A stretch of DNA of 64,000 bases from Agromyces aureus (GTDB taxonomy: Bacteria > Actinomycetota > Actinomycetes > Actinomycetales > Microbacteriaceae): the NCBI RefSeq assembly GCF_001660485.1, contig NZ_CP013979.1:558001-622000 (forward strand), read 5' to 3'. Position 1 is the first letter of the stretch; each line of letters begins with the position of its first letter. The notes under the pieces were generated by a model. That model was not told where the DNA came from. It ran no database searches and saw nothing but the letters and a program-made list of their open reading frames with translations. Of the stretch, positions 27,456-35,724 are shown one piece after another. The position numbers were made by a program, and so were the translations under genes.

Positions 27456-29075
27456 ATGCGCACCACCACACGCTTCGTCGTCGCGGCTGTCGCGACGACG
27501 ACCGTCTTCGCCCTCGCGGGCTGCGCCGACGCCCAGTCGGCCGACTCGGGCGAGCCCACCGCGACCGTCGTCGACGGCGGCTCGCTCGCCTTCGCGATCG
27601 CCAACGACCCCGTCTCGCTGAACCCGTCCGGCACGGGCTCGGGCAACGACACGCTCTACGTGACGCGTCAGCTCGTCGACTCGCTGCTCTACCAGAACCC
27701 CGAGACCGGCCGCCTCGAGCCGTGGCTCGCGAGCGACTGGTCGGGCAACGACGACGCGACCGTCTTCACGTTCACGCTGCGCGACGACGTGACCTTCTCC
27801 GACGGCACGCCGCTGACCGCGGCCGACGTCAAGGCCACGTTCGACGACATCATCGCCGCGGGCGCCGCGAGCCAGGCCTCCGCACTGCTCATCGGCTACG
27901 ACGAGACCGTCGCCGTCGACGAGCACACGGTCGAGGTGCACTTCGCCACCCCGAACGCCGCGTTCCCGAACTCGACCGCGAGCGTCGCCCTCGGCATCGT
28001 GGGCGCCGCGACCGTCGCGACGCCGTACGACCAGCGCGCCGACGGCAAGGCCATCGTCGGCACCGGCGCGTTCACGCTCGGCGAGTACACGAAGGACGTC
28101 GAGACCGTGCTCGAGGCCCGCGACGACTACGCGTGGGCGCCCGAGGCCCTCGGCAACGACGGCGCCGCGCACCTCGACGAGGTCGTGTTCCAGGTCGTGC
28201 CAGAGGCGAGCGTGCGCACCGGCAGCCTGACCAGCGAGCAGGTCGACGTCATCGGCGGCGTGCAGCCGAACGACGTGCAGACCATCGACGACGCCGGCTT
28301 CCCGCTCGTGTACCGCGGCAACCCCGGCGCGACCTTCGGCGTCTACTTCAACGAGTCGCGCCCGGTCGTCTCCGACCTCGCCGTGCGCCAGGCGATCGCC
28401 GCCGCCATCGACCCCGAGGTCGTGCGCGACACCGCCCTGAACGACCTCTTCGCCGTGGCCACGAGCTCGCTCGCGAAGACCACCCCCGGCTTCGCCGACC
28501 AGGGCGACGCGTTCGAGTACGACCCCGAGGCCGCAGCCGACCTGCTCGACGAGGCCGGCTGGACCGAGGGCGCCGACGGCACCCGCTCGAAGGACGGCCA
28601 GCCGCTCAGCCTGAAGCTCGCGTGGATCACGAACTTCGGCCCGAACCAGACCTCGCTCGAGCTCATCCAGCAGCAACTGAAGGACGTCGGCATCACGATC
28701 GAGCTCGTCGGCGGCAGCGTTCCCGAGTTCCTGAAGATCCAGGAGGCCGGCGACTTCGACCTGTCGTGGCAGAACCTCTCCCGCGCCGACGGCGACGTGC
28801 TGCGCACCACGTACTCGACGGCCGCGAGCAACCGCCTGCACCTCGACGACCCCGAGCTCGAGGCGCTGCTGCTGAAGCAGGCCACCCTCGCCGACGCCGA
28901 CGCCCGCGACGAGGTGCTCGCCGAGGCGCAGGCCCGTATCGCCGAGCAGGTGCACCAGGTGCCCGTGCACGAACTCACCTCGATCCTCGGCACGCTGCCG
29001 ACCGTGCACGGCGTGAGCCTCGGCGCCGACTCGCGCCTCGACTCGCTCGTCGGCGCATGGGAGGACGCCGAGTGA
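27456..29075 (+). CDS. Peptide-type ABC transporter substrate-binding lipoprotein (SBP family 5)
   Basis: A 539-residue extracytoplasmic binding protein. The signal peptide ends in ALAGC (lipid-anchored Cys at about residue 23). Family 5 phrases are present: TFTLRDDVTFSDGTPLTAADVKATFDDI, VYFNESRPVVSDLAVRQAIAAAID, LLDEAGW. AGGAGA lies before the ATG. It delivers di/oligopeptides or peptide-like conjugates to the transporter encoded just upstream. The gene's stop overlaps a tiny ORF (GTGA). Confidence 0.92.
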   Translation: MRTTTRFVVAAVATTTVFALAGCADAQSADSGEPTATVVDGGSLAFAIANDPVSLNPSGTGSGNDTLYVTRQLVDSLLYQNPETGRLEPWLASDWSGNDDATVFTFTLRDDVTFSDGTPLTAADVKATFDDIIAAGAASQASALLIGYDETVAVDEHTVEVHFATPNAAFPNSTASVALGIVGAATVATPYDQRADGKAIVGTGAFTLGEYTKDVETVLEARDDYAWAPEALGNDGAAHLDEVVFQVVPEASVRTGSLTSEQVDVIGGVQPNDVQTIDDAGFPLVYRGNPGATFGVYFNESRPVVSDLAVRQAIAAAIDPEVVRDTALNDLFAVATSSLAKTTPGFADQGDAFEYDPEAAADLLDEAGWTEGADGTRSKDGQPLSLKLAWITNFGPNQTSLELIQQQLKDVGITIELVGGSVPEFLKIQEAGDFDLSWQNLSRADGDVLRTTYSTAASNRLHLDDPELEALLLKQATLADADARDEVLAEAQARIAEQVHQVPVHELTSILGTLPTVHGVSLGADSRLDSLVGAWEDAE

Positions 29076-29158
29076 GCGGCTACTCCGAGGCATCCGACCG
29101 CACGTACACCAAGGTCTCCAAGGAGCACACGCCCGACATCCTGAAGGCGTTGCGCTGA
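29072..29158 (+). CDS. Small coupled ORF, 28 residues
   Basis: GTG at 29072 overlaps the stop of the binding-protein gene (GTGA) and opens a 28-codon frame ending at 29158: VSGYSEASDRTYTKVSKEH, then TPDILKALR. The composition is plausible and it lies exactly in the operon's coupling pattern. It could be a short peptide, or the remnant of a longer gene lost between the transporter and M20 genes. No homologue is recognised. Confidence 0.4.
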   Translation: MSGYSEASDRTYTKVSKEHTPDILKALR

Positions 29159-29174
29159 TGTCGGGCGAGCACTG

Positions 29175-30620
29175 ATGGGCGAGACGCTGTTGACTGGGAC
29201 GGTGAGCGAGACATTGGGTGCGCAGGGCGGCGGGTCGCAGGTCGGCGGGTCGCTGCTCGAGCGCGAGGCGCTGCGCTACATCCGCGAGCTGATCCGCATC
29301 GACAGCGTCAACACGGGCGACCCGCGCACCATCGGCGACGGTGAGGCGCGGGCCGCCCGGCTCGTGCACGCGGCGCTCGCCGAGGTCGGCCTCGAGAGCG
29401 AGTTCATCGAGTCCACGCCGGGCCGCGGCAACGTCGTGGCCCGGCTGCGGGGCGCAGGCCCCGACGGGGGCGAGCCCGAGCGGGGTGCTCTCGTCGTGCA
29501 CGCCCACCTCGACGTCGTGCCCGTCGACGGGCAGGACTGGCGGTACCCGCCGTTCGGCGCCGAGATCCACGACGGCCTGCTCTACGGGCGCGGTGCGGTC
29601 GACATGAAGAACTTCGCGGGCGTGCTCGTCGCGGTCGCCCGCGCCTTCGTTCGCGAGGGCTTCGTGCCGCAGCGTGACCTCGTCTTCGCGTTCTTCGCCG
29701 ACGAGGAGGCGGGCGGTGTCTGGGGAGCCAAGTGGCTCGTCGAGCACCGGCCCGACCTGTTCGCGGGCGCCACCGAGGCGCTCAGCGAGGTCGGCGGGTT
29801 CTCGGTGCCGATCCCGGCTGCGTCGGCTTCGCGGGCTCCGGATGCCGCGGGCGCACCCGGTCGGCATCGGCGCGCCTACCTCGTGGCCACGGCCGAGAAG
29901 GGCGTCGCCGTGGCGCGCGTCACGGCGCGCGGACGCCCCGGGCACGGCTCGCGCCCGACCTCCGACAATCCCGTGGTGCGCGTCGCTCGCGCGGTCGCCG
30001 CGATCGGCGACCACCAGTTCCCGTTCACGCGCACGCCCGCGCTCGAGACGTTCCTGCAGCGCTTCGGCGAGGCGCGCGGTCTCGCGTTCGCGGCTGCCGC
30101 GGCCGACGTCGAGGCCGAGCTCGCCGAGCTCGGCTTCACGGGGTCGCTCCTCGGGGCCGGCGCCCGCGACACGGCGTCGCCGACCGTGCTCGAGGCCGGA
30201 TCCAAGACGAACGTGATCCCGGGCGTCGCCACGGCGAGCCTCGACCTGCGGGTGCTCCCGGGGCACGAGGAGACGTTCATCGACGAGCTGCGCGCCGTCG
30301 TCGGCCCCGACGTCGAGCTCGAGGTGAGCCGGTGGATCGCCCCGATCGCGTCACCCGTCGACGCGCCGATCGTCGCGGCCATGCAGCGGGCGATCGAGGC
30401 CGACGACCCCGAGGGACTCGTCGTGCCGTACCTGCTGCCCGCGAGCACCGACAACAAGCACCTGTCGCGGCTCGGCATCGCCGGGTACGGCTTCGTGCCG
30501 CTGCGCGTGCCCGACGACTTCGACGTGTTCGGCCAGTTCCACACGGCCGACGAGCACATCCCGGTCGACGCGCTCACGTTCTCGGTCCGCGTCACGGAGC
30601 GCCTGCTCCGGCTCGCCTGA
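29175..30620 (+). CDS. M20 family metallopeptidase (ArgE/DapE-like)
   Basis: A 481-residue peptidase/deacylase. Metal-binding phrases are VVHAHLDVVPVDG, YGRGAVDMKNFAGV (bridging Asp), FAFFADEEAGG (catalytic and metal Glu) and ALSEVGGF. The dimerisation domain spans about 235-350. It would hydrolyse an N-acyl amino acid or dipeptide brought in by the upstream importer. It is the second M20 enzyme in the cluster and of a different branch from the one at 16708-18141. Confidence 0.88.
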   Translation: MGETLLTGTVSETLGAQGGGSQVGGSLLEREALRYIRELIRIDSVNTGDPRTIGDGEARAARLVHAALAEVGLESEFIESTPGRGNVVARLRGAGPDGGEPERGALVVHAHLDVVPVDGQDWRYPPFGAEIHDGLLYGRGAVDMKNFAGVLVAVARAFVREGFVPQRDLVFAFFADEEAGGVWGAKWLVEHRPDLFAGATEALSEVGGFSVPIPAASASRAPDAAGAPGRHRRAYLVATAEKGVAVARVTARGRPGHGSRPTSDNPVVRVARAVAAIGDHQFPFTRTPALETFLQRFGEARGLAFAAAAADVEAELAELGFTGSLLGAGARDTASPTVLEAGSKTNVIPGVATASLDLRVLPGHEETFIDELRAVVGPDVELEVSRWIAPIASPVDAPIVAAMQRAIEADDPEGLVVPYLLPASTDNKHLSRLGIAGYGFVPLRVPDDFDVFGQFHTADEHIPVDALTFSVRVTERLLRLA

Positions 30621-30634
30621 GCGACCGGCCGACC

Positions 30635-30704
30635 CGCAGGAATCCCGTTGTTGCGAGGGAATCCCGTCGCCCGCGGATTCCGACGCAACACCGGGATTCC
30701 TGCG
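30635..30704. repeat. Long imperfect palindrome after M20 gene
   Basis: GCAGGAATCCCGTTGTTGCG (30636-30655) pairs with CGCAACACCGGGATTCCTGC (30684-30703) with one mismatch. Inside, GGAATCC (30658-30664) pairs with GGATTCC (30675-30681). The 70-bp element could fold as a long two-part hairpin. There is no U-tract, so it may be a REP-type mobile repeat or a factor-assisted terminator. Confidence 0.75.
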
Positions 30705-30827
30705 CCGCCGCGTCATCAGGCGACTCGGAGGACGCCCGACATGTCGCCGTGCGGCGGAATGCGACGGCCTGTTGCGCCCCCTTACCGAGCGCGTCGGACG
30801 GCGCTCGCGACATCCGCCGCCCCCACC

Positions 30828-30833
30828 TAGCGT
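30828..30833 (+). promoter_or_regulatory. -10 element TAGCGT before leader ORF
   Basis: TAGCGT is followed by CGAGCC and the ATG of a 12-codon leader ORF at 30840, the same 6-nt spacing as other candidate leaderless starts here. Confidence 0.4.
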
Positions 30834-30839
30834 CGAGCC

Positions 30840-30878
30840 ATGCCGAACACGACACCGCCACGGGGGGAACGACGATGA
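30840..30878 (+). CDS. Putative leaderless leader peptide MPNTTPPRGERR
   Basis: ATG at 30840 opens 12 codons ending in TGA at 30876-30878, which overlaps the ATG of the NtaA-type gene (ATGA at 30875). The ORF also contains that gene's GGGGGGA ribosome-binding site. Translation of this peptide would therefore couple to, or occlude, initiation of the monooxygenase. The tandem Pro-Pro and C-terminal Arg-Arg could slow ribosomes. Existence as a translated ORF is inferred from position only. Confidence 0.4.
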   Translation: MPNTTPPRGERR

Positions 30879-32272
30879 CCCGACTCATCATCGGCGCGAT
30901 GGTGCGCGCGATCGGCGCCTACCCGTCGGGCTGGCGATACCCGGGCGCGCACCGCGACCCTCGCAACGACGCCGGCGTGCTGCGCCTGACCGCGCGCCTG
31001 GCCGAGCAGGCCCGGCTCGACTACCTCTTCTTCGGCGACTGGCTCGCGACCGGGCACGACCTCGAGCACCGCGACCCGTACCTCGTCGCACGCATCGACC
31101 CGCTCTCGACGATCTCGCACCTCGCCGCCGTGACCGACCGCATCGGCCTCATCGCGACGGTCGACTCGACCTACGCCGACCCGTATCCGGTCGCGCGGGC
31201 GACGGCCTCGATCGACCTGCTCTCGGGCGGGCGTGCGGGCCTCAACCTCGTCACCTCGGCCGATCCGCGTGCGGCGCTGAACCACGGCGTCGACTTCGAG
31301 CGCGTGAACCCGACCCGGTACGACCGGGCGGTCGAGTTCGAGGCGGTGCTGCGCCGGCTCTGGGACTCCTTCGACGACGACGCGATCGTGGCGGATGCCG
31401 CGTCGGGCCGCTTCCTCGCACCCGGCAGCCTGCACGAGACCGGCTTCCGCGGCGAGCACGTGCGCTCGGCGGGGCCGCTGAACGTGCTGCGACCGGTGCA
31501 GGGTCACCTACCGATCGTGCGCTCGGGCGGATCGCCGCGTTCGCAGCTCATCGCCGCGCAGAGCGCCGACCTCGCGCTCGTGGCGGCGAACGACCTCGCC
31601 CACGCGGTGTCGGTGCGCGAGGAGCTGCGCGCCCTCGCGTTCGAGTCCGGACGCGACGACCGAACCCTCAAGGTCATCGCGCCCGTGCTGCCGATCGTCG
31701 GCGAGACGCGCGCCGACGCGCAGCAGCTCGCCGACGAGCTCTCGGAGCTCATGCAGCTCGTCGAGGACTGGCCCGACGGCCCGCCGCCCGGGTTCCCCGC
31801 GTCGCGCTCACTCGCGAGCCTGTCGACGCTCGTGGGCGTCGACCTCGCGGGCCGCTCGCCCGACCTCGCGGTGACCCCGTCGGTCGCTGAGCAGTTCGGC
31901 GCCGCCGGGCAGCAGCTCGTCGAGATCGTCGCCGAGCGCACCGGACGCACGCCGGGCGGCACGCGCCCGCCGACCCTGCGGCACCTCGTCGTCGCCGCGG
32001 CCGTGAACGCCCCGATCATCGTGGGCACGGCCGCCGACATCGCGGGCGAGTTCGAGACCTGGGGCGAGGCCGGAGCGGTCGACGGCTTCAACGTGCTCTC
32101 GGCGGTGCAGCCCTCGCAGTTCGAGGCGTTCACCTCGCTCGTCGCGCCCGAGCTCGTGCGTCGCGGCGTGCTGCCGCCGGCCTACGAGGGCGAGACCCTG
32201 CGCGAGCACCTCGGGCTCGAACGGCCCGAGAGCAGCTTCGCGCGGCCGAGCTACGCGGGCGCTCACATCTGA
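30875..32272 (+). CDS. NtaA/SnaA-type FMN-dependent monooxygenase
   Basis: A 465-residue enzyme of the nitrilotriacetate/dibenzothiophene-sulfone monooxygenase branch: DYLFFGDWLATG, DSTYADPYPVARATASIDLL, SGGRAGLNLVTSADPRAALN, NPTRYDRAVEFEAVLRRLWDSF. GGGGGGA precedes the ATG. It is a paralogue of the enzyme at 19516-20931. The chemistry is FMNH2/O2-dependent C-S or C-N cleavage of an unknown substrate. It is separated from the M20 gene by the long palindrome and its own candidate promoter. Confidence 0.85.
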   Translation: MTRLIIGAMVRAIGAYPSGWRYPGAHRDPRNDAGVLRLTARLAEQARLDYLFFGDWLATGHDLEHRDPYLVARIDPLSTISHLAAVTDRIGLIATVDSTYADPYPVARATASIDLLSGGRAGLNLVTSADPRAALNHGVDFERVNPTRYDRAVEFEAVLRRLWDSFDDDAIVADAASGRFLAPGSLHETGFRGEHVRSAGPLNVLRPVQGHLPIVRSGGSPRSQLIAAQSADLALVAANDLAHAVSVREELRALAFESGRDDRTLKVIAPVLPIVGETRADAQQLADELSELMQLVEDWPDGPPPGFPASRSLASLSTLVGVDLAGRSPDLAVTPSVAEQFGAAGQQLVEIVAERTGRTPGGTRPPTLRHLVVAAAVNAPIIVGTAADIAGEFETWGEAGAVDGFNVLSAVQPSQFEAFTSLVAPELVRRGVLPPAYEGETLREHLGLERPESSFARPSYAGAHI

Positions 32273-32282
32273 CGGCGTGCAG

Positions 32283-32454
32283 TCGTGCGGCGGCGCTGGT
32301 CTCGAGACGCTTCGCTCCTCGACCGGCGTGGGTGGGTCTCGGCATGCGTCGTGCGGTGGCGCTGGTCTCGAGACGCTTCGCTCCTCGACCGGCGTGAGGT
32401 TCGCCGGCGGGGGGCTCGCCGGTCGAGGAGGCGCGCCAGCGCCGTCTCGAGACC
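32283..32454. repeat. Cluster of three REP-like elements
   Basis: Two direct copies of a 48-bp unit containing GGTCTCGAGACGC and CTCCTCGACCGGC lie at 32283-32330 and 32349-32396 (one difference). A third, inverted and variant, copy lies at 32418-32454. Copies two and three could pair into a large hairpin. This repeat type is abundant in Microbacteriaceae intergenic regions. Here it separates the NtaA-type gene from the cysteine-desulfurase-like gene and may act as a transcription barrier. Confidence 0.9.
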
Positions 32455-32517
32455 CACCCCGCACGCGCGAATCGTGACCGAATGTTGCACCCCGTGACCA
32501 CGTGCGACGCCGCATGG

Positions 32518-32547
32518 TTGTCGGCCCTGCCGCCCCGGTCGTAGGTT
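32518..32547 (+). promoter_or_regulatory. Candidate promoter TTGTCG-N18-TAGGTT
   Basis: TTGTCG at 32518-32523 and TAGGTT at 32542-32547 lie 18 bp apart, upstream of the class V aminotransferase gene, whose GTG at 32577 has GAGGAG before it. Confidence 0.45.
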
Positions 32548-32576
32548 CGACGCCTGACCAGCAACGAGGAGCATCC

Positions 32577-33932
32577 GTGATCGAGACCGTCGCCCGCACC
32601 GAGGTGCGCGAAGCGGTGCGCACGGATGCCGCGGCCGGCCCGATCCCCGGCGGCCCGACCGCCGCCGGTGCCTCGCCGCTCGCGCCGCTCACCGACGCCG
32701 GCCTCGAGGTGCCCGTGCTCGGCGGCGCGACGGTGCGGCACGTGAACCTCGACGTCGCGGCATCCGCCCCGGCGCTGCAGTCCGTCGCGGCTCACGTCGC
32801 GCGCGTGCTGCCCTACTACTCCAGCGTGCACCGCGGCAGCGGGTACCCGTCGCAGGCCGCGACCGCGCTCGTCGAAGACGCCCGCGTGAGCGTCGCCCGC
32901 CACGTCGGCGCGCGCGACGGCGACCTCGTGGTCTTCACGCGGAACACGACCGAGGCCCTGAACCTGCTCGCCACCGCGGTGCCCGGCGAGGTCGTGGTGC
33001 TCGACATCGAGCACCACGCGAACCTGCTGCCGTGGCGCGACCGGCGCGTCGTCGTCGCGCGCCCGAGCATCGCCGAGACGCTCGTCGCGCTCGAGGCCGA
33101 GCTCGCCTCGCGCCCGGCCGCGCTGCTCTCGGTGACCGGAGCCTCCAACGTCACGGGCGAGGTGCTGCCGCTCGCCGACCTCGCTCGCATCGCGCACGCG
33201 CACGGTGCCCGCATCGCGGTCGACGCCGCACAACTCCTGCCGCACCGCCGCGTCGACCTCGCGGCATCCGACCTCGACTACCTCGCGTTCTCGGGGCACA
33301 AGGCGTACGCGCCGTTCGGCGCCGGCGCGCTCATCGGACGCGGCGACTGGCTCGACACCGCACCGCCGTTCCTCGCGGGCGGCGGCGCGGTCGAGAACGT
33401 GGCCATCGAGCAGGTCGAGTGGAAGACCGGCTCCGACCGCCACGAGGCGGGCACGCCGAACGTCGTCGGCATCGCGGCCCTCGCCCGCGCGCTCGTCGAA
33501 CTCGAGCGTCTCGGCGATGCCGAGCGCGAGGCGCACGAGGCCGGCCTCACCGCGCGACTGCACGACGGACTCGCATCGCTGCCCGGCGTGCGCGTGATCC
33601 GTGGATTCGAGGACGCGACCGACCGGCTCGCCATCGCGACCGTCGAACTCGACCACGGCTCCGTCGGCCTCCTGGCCGCCGCGCTCGGCGCCGAGCACGG
33701 CATCTCGGTGCGGGCCGGGCGCTTCTGCGCGCACCCGTTCTTCGACCGCGTCTCGTCGCGCTCCAACGGGCTCCGGGCGAGCCTCGGCGCCGGCTCCACG
33801 ATCGACGACGTCGACCGCTTCGTGGCCGCGCTCGCACAGCTCGTCGTCGACGGCCCCGCGTTCGAGTACGCGCGCAGCCCCGAGGGCTGGTGCCCGGTGG
33901 CCGACGACCGCCCGCGCGTCTCGTTCGACTGA
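32577..33932 (+). CDS. Class V aminotransferase, cysteine-desulfurase-like
   Basis: A 451-residue PLP enzyme of fold type I. The PLP lysine is in AFSGHKAYAPFG (K242). DAAQLLPHRRVDL carries the PLP-contacting Asp/Gln. Near the C-terminus SVRAGRFCAHPFF (C384) aligns with the catalytic cysteine loop of SufS-type desulfurases. An N-terminal extension of about 50 Ala/Thr/Pro-rich residues is atypical. The GTG start has GAGGAG upstream. No SufU/IscU partner is adjacent, so it is unlikely to be the Fe-S housekeeping enzyme; release of sulfide or selenide from a cysteine-like product of the neighbouring pathway fits better (inference). Confidence 0.8.
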   Translation: MIETVARTEVREAVRTDAAAGPIPGGPTAAGASPLAPLTDAGLEVPVLGGATVRHVNLDVAASAPALQSVAAHVARVLPYYSSVHRGSGYPSQAATALVEDARVSVARHVGARDGDLVVFTRNTTEALNLLATAVPGEVVVLDIEHHANLLPWRDRRVVVARPSIAETLVALEAELASRPAALLSVTGASNVTGEVLPLADLARIAHAHGARIAVDAAQLLPHRRVDLAASDLDYLAFSGHKAYAPFGAGALIGRGDWLDTAPPFLAGGGAVENVAIEQVEWKTGSDRHEAGTPNVVGIAALARALVELERLGDAEREAHEAGLTARLHDGLASLPGVRVIRGFEDATDRLAIATVELDHGSVGLLAAALGAEHGISVRAGRFCAHPFFDRVSSRSNGLRASLGAGSTIDDVDRFVAALAQLVVDGPAFEYARSPEGWCPVADDRPRVSFD

Positions 33933-33965
33933 CGCGCCCCCCGACCGCCCCCGACCGCCCGCACC

Positions 33966-34025
33966 TCGACCGCCCCGGCTCCGGCCCGGCGCGCTTCGAC
34001 CGCCCCCGGCGCCGGCCCGGCGCGC
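33966..34025. repeat. Two imperfect 30-bp C-rich tandem units
   Basis: TCGACCGCCCCGGCTCCGGC... at 33966-33995 is repeated with few changes at 33996-34025. On the minus strand the wider region (33937-34025) is very G-rich, with repeated GGGGGCGG runs. No gene is present. Confidence 0.7.
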
Positions 34026-34064
34026 GCCCGCGACTTCCCAGCCGGGCATCAATACGATGACGGT

Positions 34065-35135
34065 ATGCGTGCGGCGAAGATCACCGGAGGGCTCGGCGTG
34101 CTCGCCGCCCTGACCCTGCTGAGCGGCTGCGCCGCGAACGAGCGCGACCAGCAGTCGAGTGCGCTCTCGGGCACGATCGACGGCGCAGGCTCGTCGGCGC
34201 AGGCCGCGGCGCAGGACGTCTGGATCGCCGGCTTCCAGACCGCGAACGGCAGTGCGACCGTCAACTACGACCCCGCCGGCTCGGGCGCCGGACGCGACCA
34301 GTTCCTCATCGGCGCCGTCGCGTTCGCGGGCAGCGATGCGGCCCTCGAACCCGAGCAGACCGAGGGTGACGTCGGTCGGTGCGCGGCCGGTGCCGGCGCG
34401 GTCGACCTGCCGCTCTACGTGTCGCCCATCGCGCTCGCGTTCAACATCGAGGGGGTCGATGAACTGCGCCTCGACGCGGCATCCGTCGCCCGGATCTTCA
34501 GCGGCGACATCGACCGCTGGAACGACCCCGCGCTCGTCGCCCTGAATCCCGACGCCGCCCTGCCCGATTCCCGCATCACGGCCGTGCACCGATCCGACGA
34601 CTCGGGCACGACCGAGAACTTCACCGATTTCCTGCACGAGGCCGCGCCCGCCGAATGGCCCGACGAGCCGTCGGGCACGTTCCCGTACGAGGGCGAGGCC
34701 GCGCAGGGCAGCTCGGGCGTCGCCTCGGTGATCCGCGACGGCGTCGACGTCATCGGCTACCTCGACGCCTCGCGCGCGACCGACATGGGGGTCGCGCAGC
34801 TCCAGGTCGGCGACGCGTTCGTCGCACCCACGCCCGAGGCGGCCGCCGCGATCCTCGATGTCTCGCCCATGCAGGCCGGCCGCGCCGACGACGACCTCGT
34901 GATCGACATCGACCGGGCCACGGATGCCGAGGGGGCGTACCCGCTCGTGCTGGTGAGCTACCTGATCGCGTGCCGCGGGTACACCGACGCGAACACCGGC
35001 GAACTCGTCGGCGCGTACCTCGACTGGGTCGCGAGCGAGGCGGGTCAGGATGCCGCGGCGCAGGATGCCGGTTCGTCGCCGATCTCGACGACGCTCCGGG
35101 AGCGCGTGCAGGCAGTCGTCGGCACGATCGGCTGA
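34065..35135 (+). CDS. pstS: Phosphate ABC transporter substrate-binding lipoprotein PstS
   Basis: A 356-residue binding protein. The signal peptide has LLSGC (lipobox Cys at about residue 22), then GTIDGAGSSAQAAAQDVWIAGF and YDPAGSGAGRDQFLIGAVAFAGSDAAL, the phosphate-loop regions of PstS, and VHRSDDSGTTENFTDFL. It captures phosphate outside the membrane. pstC, pstA and pstB are not downstream in this window, so it is an orphan locus here; in many actinobacteria they lie elsewhere or follow directly. TACGAT sits 6 nt before the ATG, suggesting a leaderless transcript. Confidence 0.88.
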   Translation: MRAAKITGGLGVLAALTLLSGCAANERDQQSSALSGTIDGAGSSAQAAAQDVWIAGFQTANGSATVNYDPAGSGAGRDQFLIGAVAFAGSDAALEPEQTEGDVGRCAAGAGAVDLPLYVSPIALAFNIEGVDELRLDAASVARIFSGDIDRWNDPALVALNPDAALPDSRITAVHRSDDSGTTENFTDFLHEAAPAEWPDEPSGTFPYEGEAAQGSSGVASVIRDGVDVIGYLDASRATDMGVAQLQVGDAFVAPTPEAAAAILDVSPMQAGRADDDLVIDIDRATDAEGAYPLVLVSYLIACRGYTDANTGELVGAYLDWVASEAGQDAAAQDAGSSPISTTLRERVQAVVGTIG

Positions 35136-35201
35136 CCCGACCTGCCCCGTGGGCCGCCCGCGTTCGTAGACTGGACGGGTTCGAGGAATCACGGGGGACC
35201 C

Positions 35202-35699
35202 ATGCAGGCGTTGACCGAGGCCGAGGTGCGCGACGCGCTGCGCAACGCGTCGACGGCCGAGCTCGCGCAACTCACGCTGCCGGTGTCGTTCTTCGTGACC
35301 GAGTGGGCGCACCTCGACGCGTTCGCGTGGCGCGATCCGCGGATCCCGGGCCGCGGCTACCTCGTGACCGAGCTCGACGGCGAGCCGGTCGGCGTCGTGC
35401 TGCGCGCGCCCTCGCCGAACGGATCGCACCACCGCGCGGCGATCTGCAACCTGTGCCACACGCAGCAGCCGGCCGACCAGGTCGCGATGGTGTCGGCCCG
35501 CCGCGCCGGCGCTGCCGGCGAGCGCGGCGACAGCGTCGGCATCTACATGTGCAGCGACCTCGCCTGCCAGGACACCGTGCGCCTCGGGCGACCGGCCGCA
35601 CCCTCCGAGGTCATGCCGAGCCTGCGCGAGCTCGAGAGCATCGACGGGCTCGCCCGTCGCACGCGAGCGTTCGTCGCGAACGTGGTCGAGACCGGCTGA
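35202..35699 (+). CDS. FBP domain protein (EF-G-binding, FusB-like), copy 1
   Basis: A 165-residue protein with an N-terminal helical part and a C-terminal treble-clef zinc domain: CNLCH at about residues 84-88 and CSDLAC further on supply the ligands. This matches the FBP (FusB-type, elongation factor G binding) family, whose best-known members release EF-G from the ribosome and confer fusidic acid tolerance. TAGACT at 35167-35172 may be the -10, and GGGGGA precedes the ATG. A paralogue lies at 36898-37389, and the two share the layout FFVTEWAHLDAFAWRDPRIP / FATLQWDAFDVLCWRDPKLP. Confidence 0.82.
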   Translation: MQALTEAEVRDALRNASTAELAQLTLPVSFFVTEWAHLDAFAWRDPRIPGRGYLVTELDGEPVGVVLRAPSPNGSHHRAAICNLCHTQQPADQVAMVSARRAGAAGERGDSVGIYMCSDLACQDTVRLGRPAAPSEVMPSLRELESIDGLARRTRAFVANVVETG

Positions 35700-35724
35700 C
35701 GGAGCCGCTGGGAGCCGGCCGACG

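Noticed and set aside
27336..30266. 976-codon minus-strand frame opposite the binding-protein and M20 genes
   Set aside because: Antisense of two well-defined genes, with low-information Arg/Val/Asp/Glu composition.
32130..35459. 1109-codon minus-strand open frame across the desulfurase-like and pstS genes
   Set aside because: Antisense shadow of two recognisable plus-strand genes and their spacers, containing translated REP sequence; no start signal or family.
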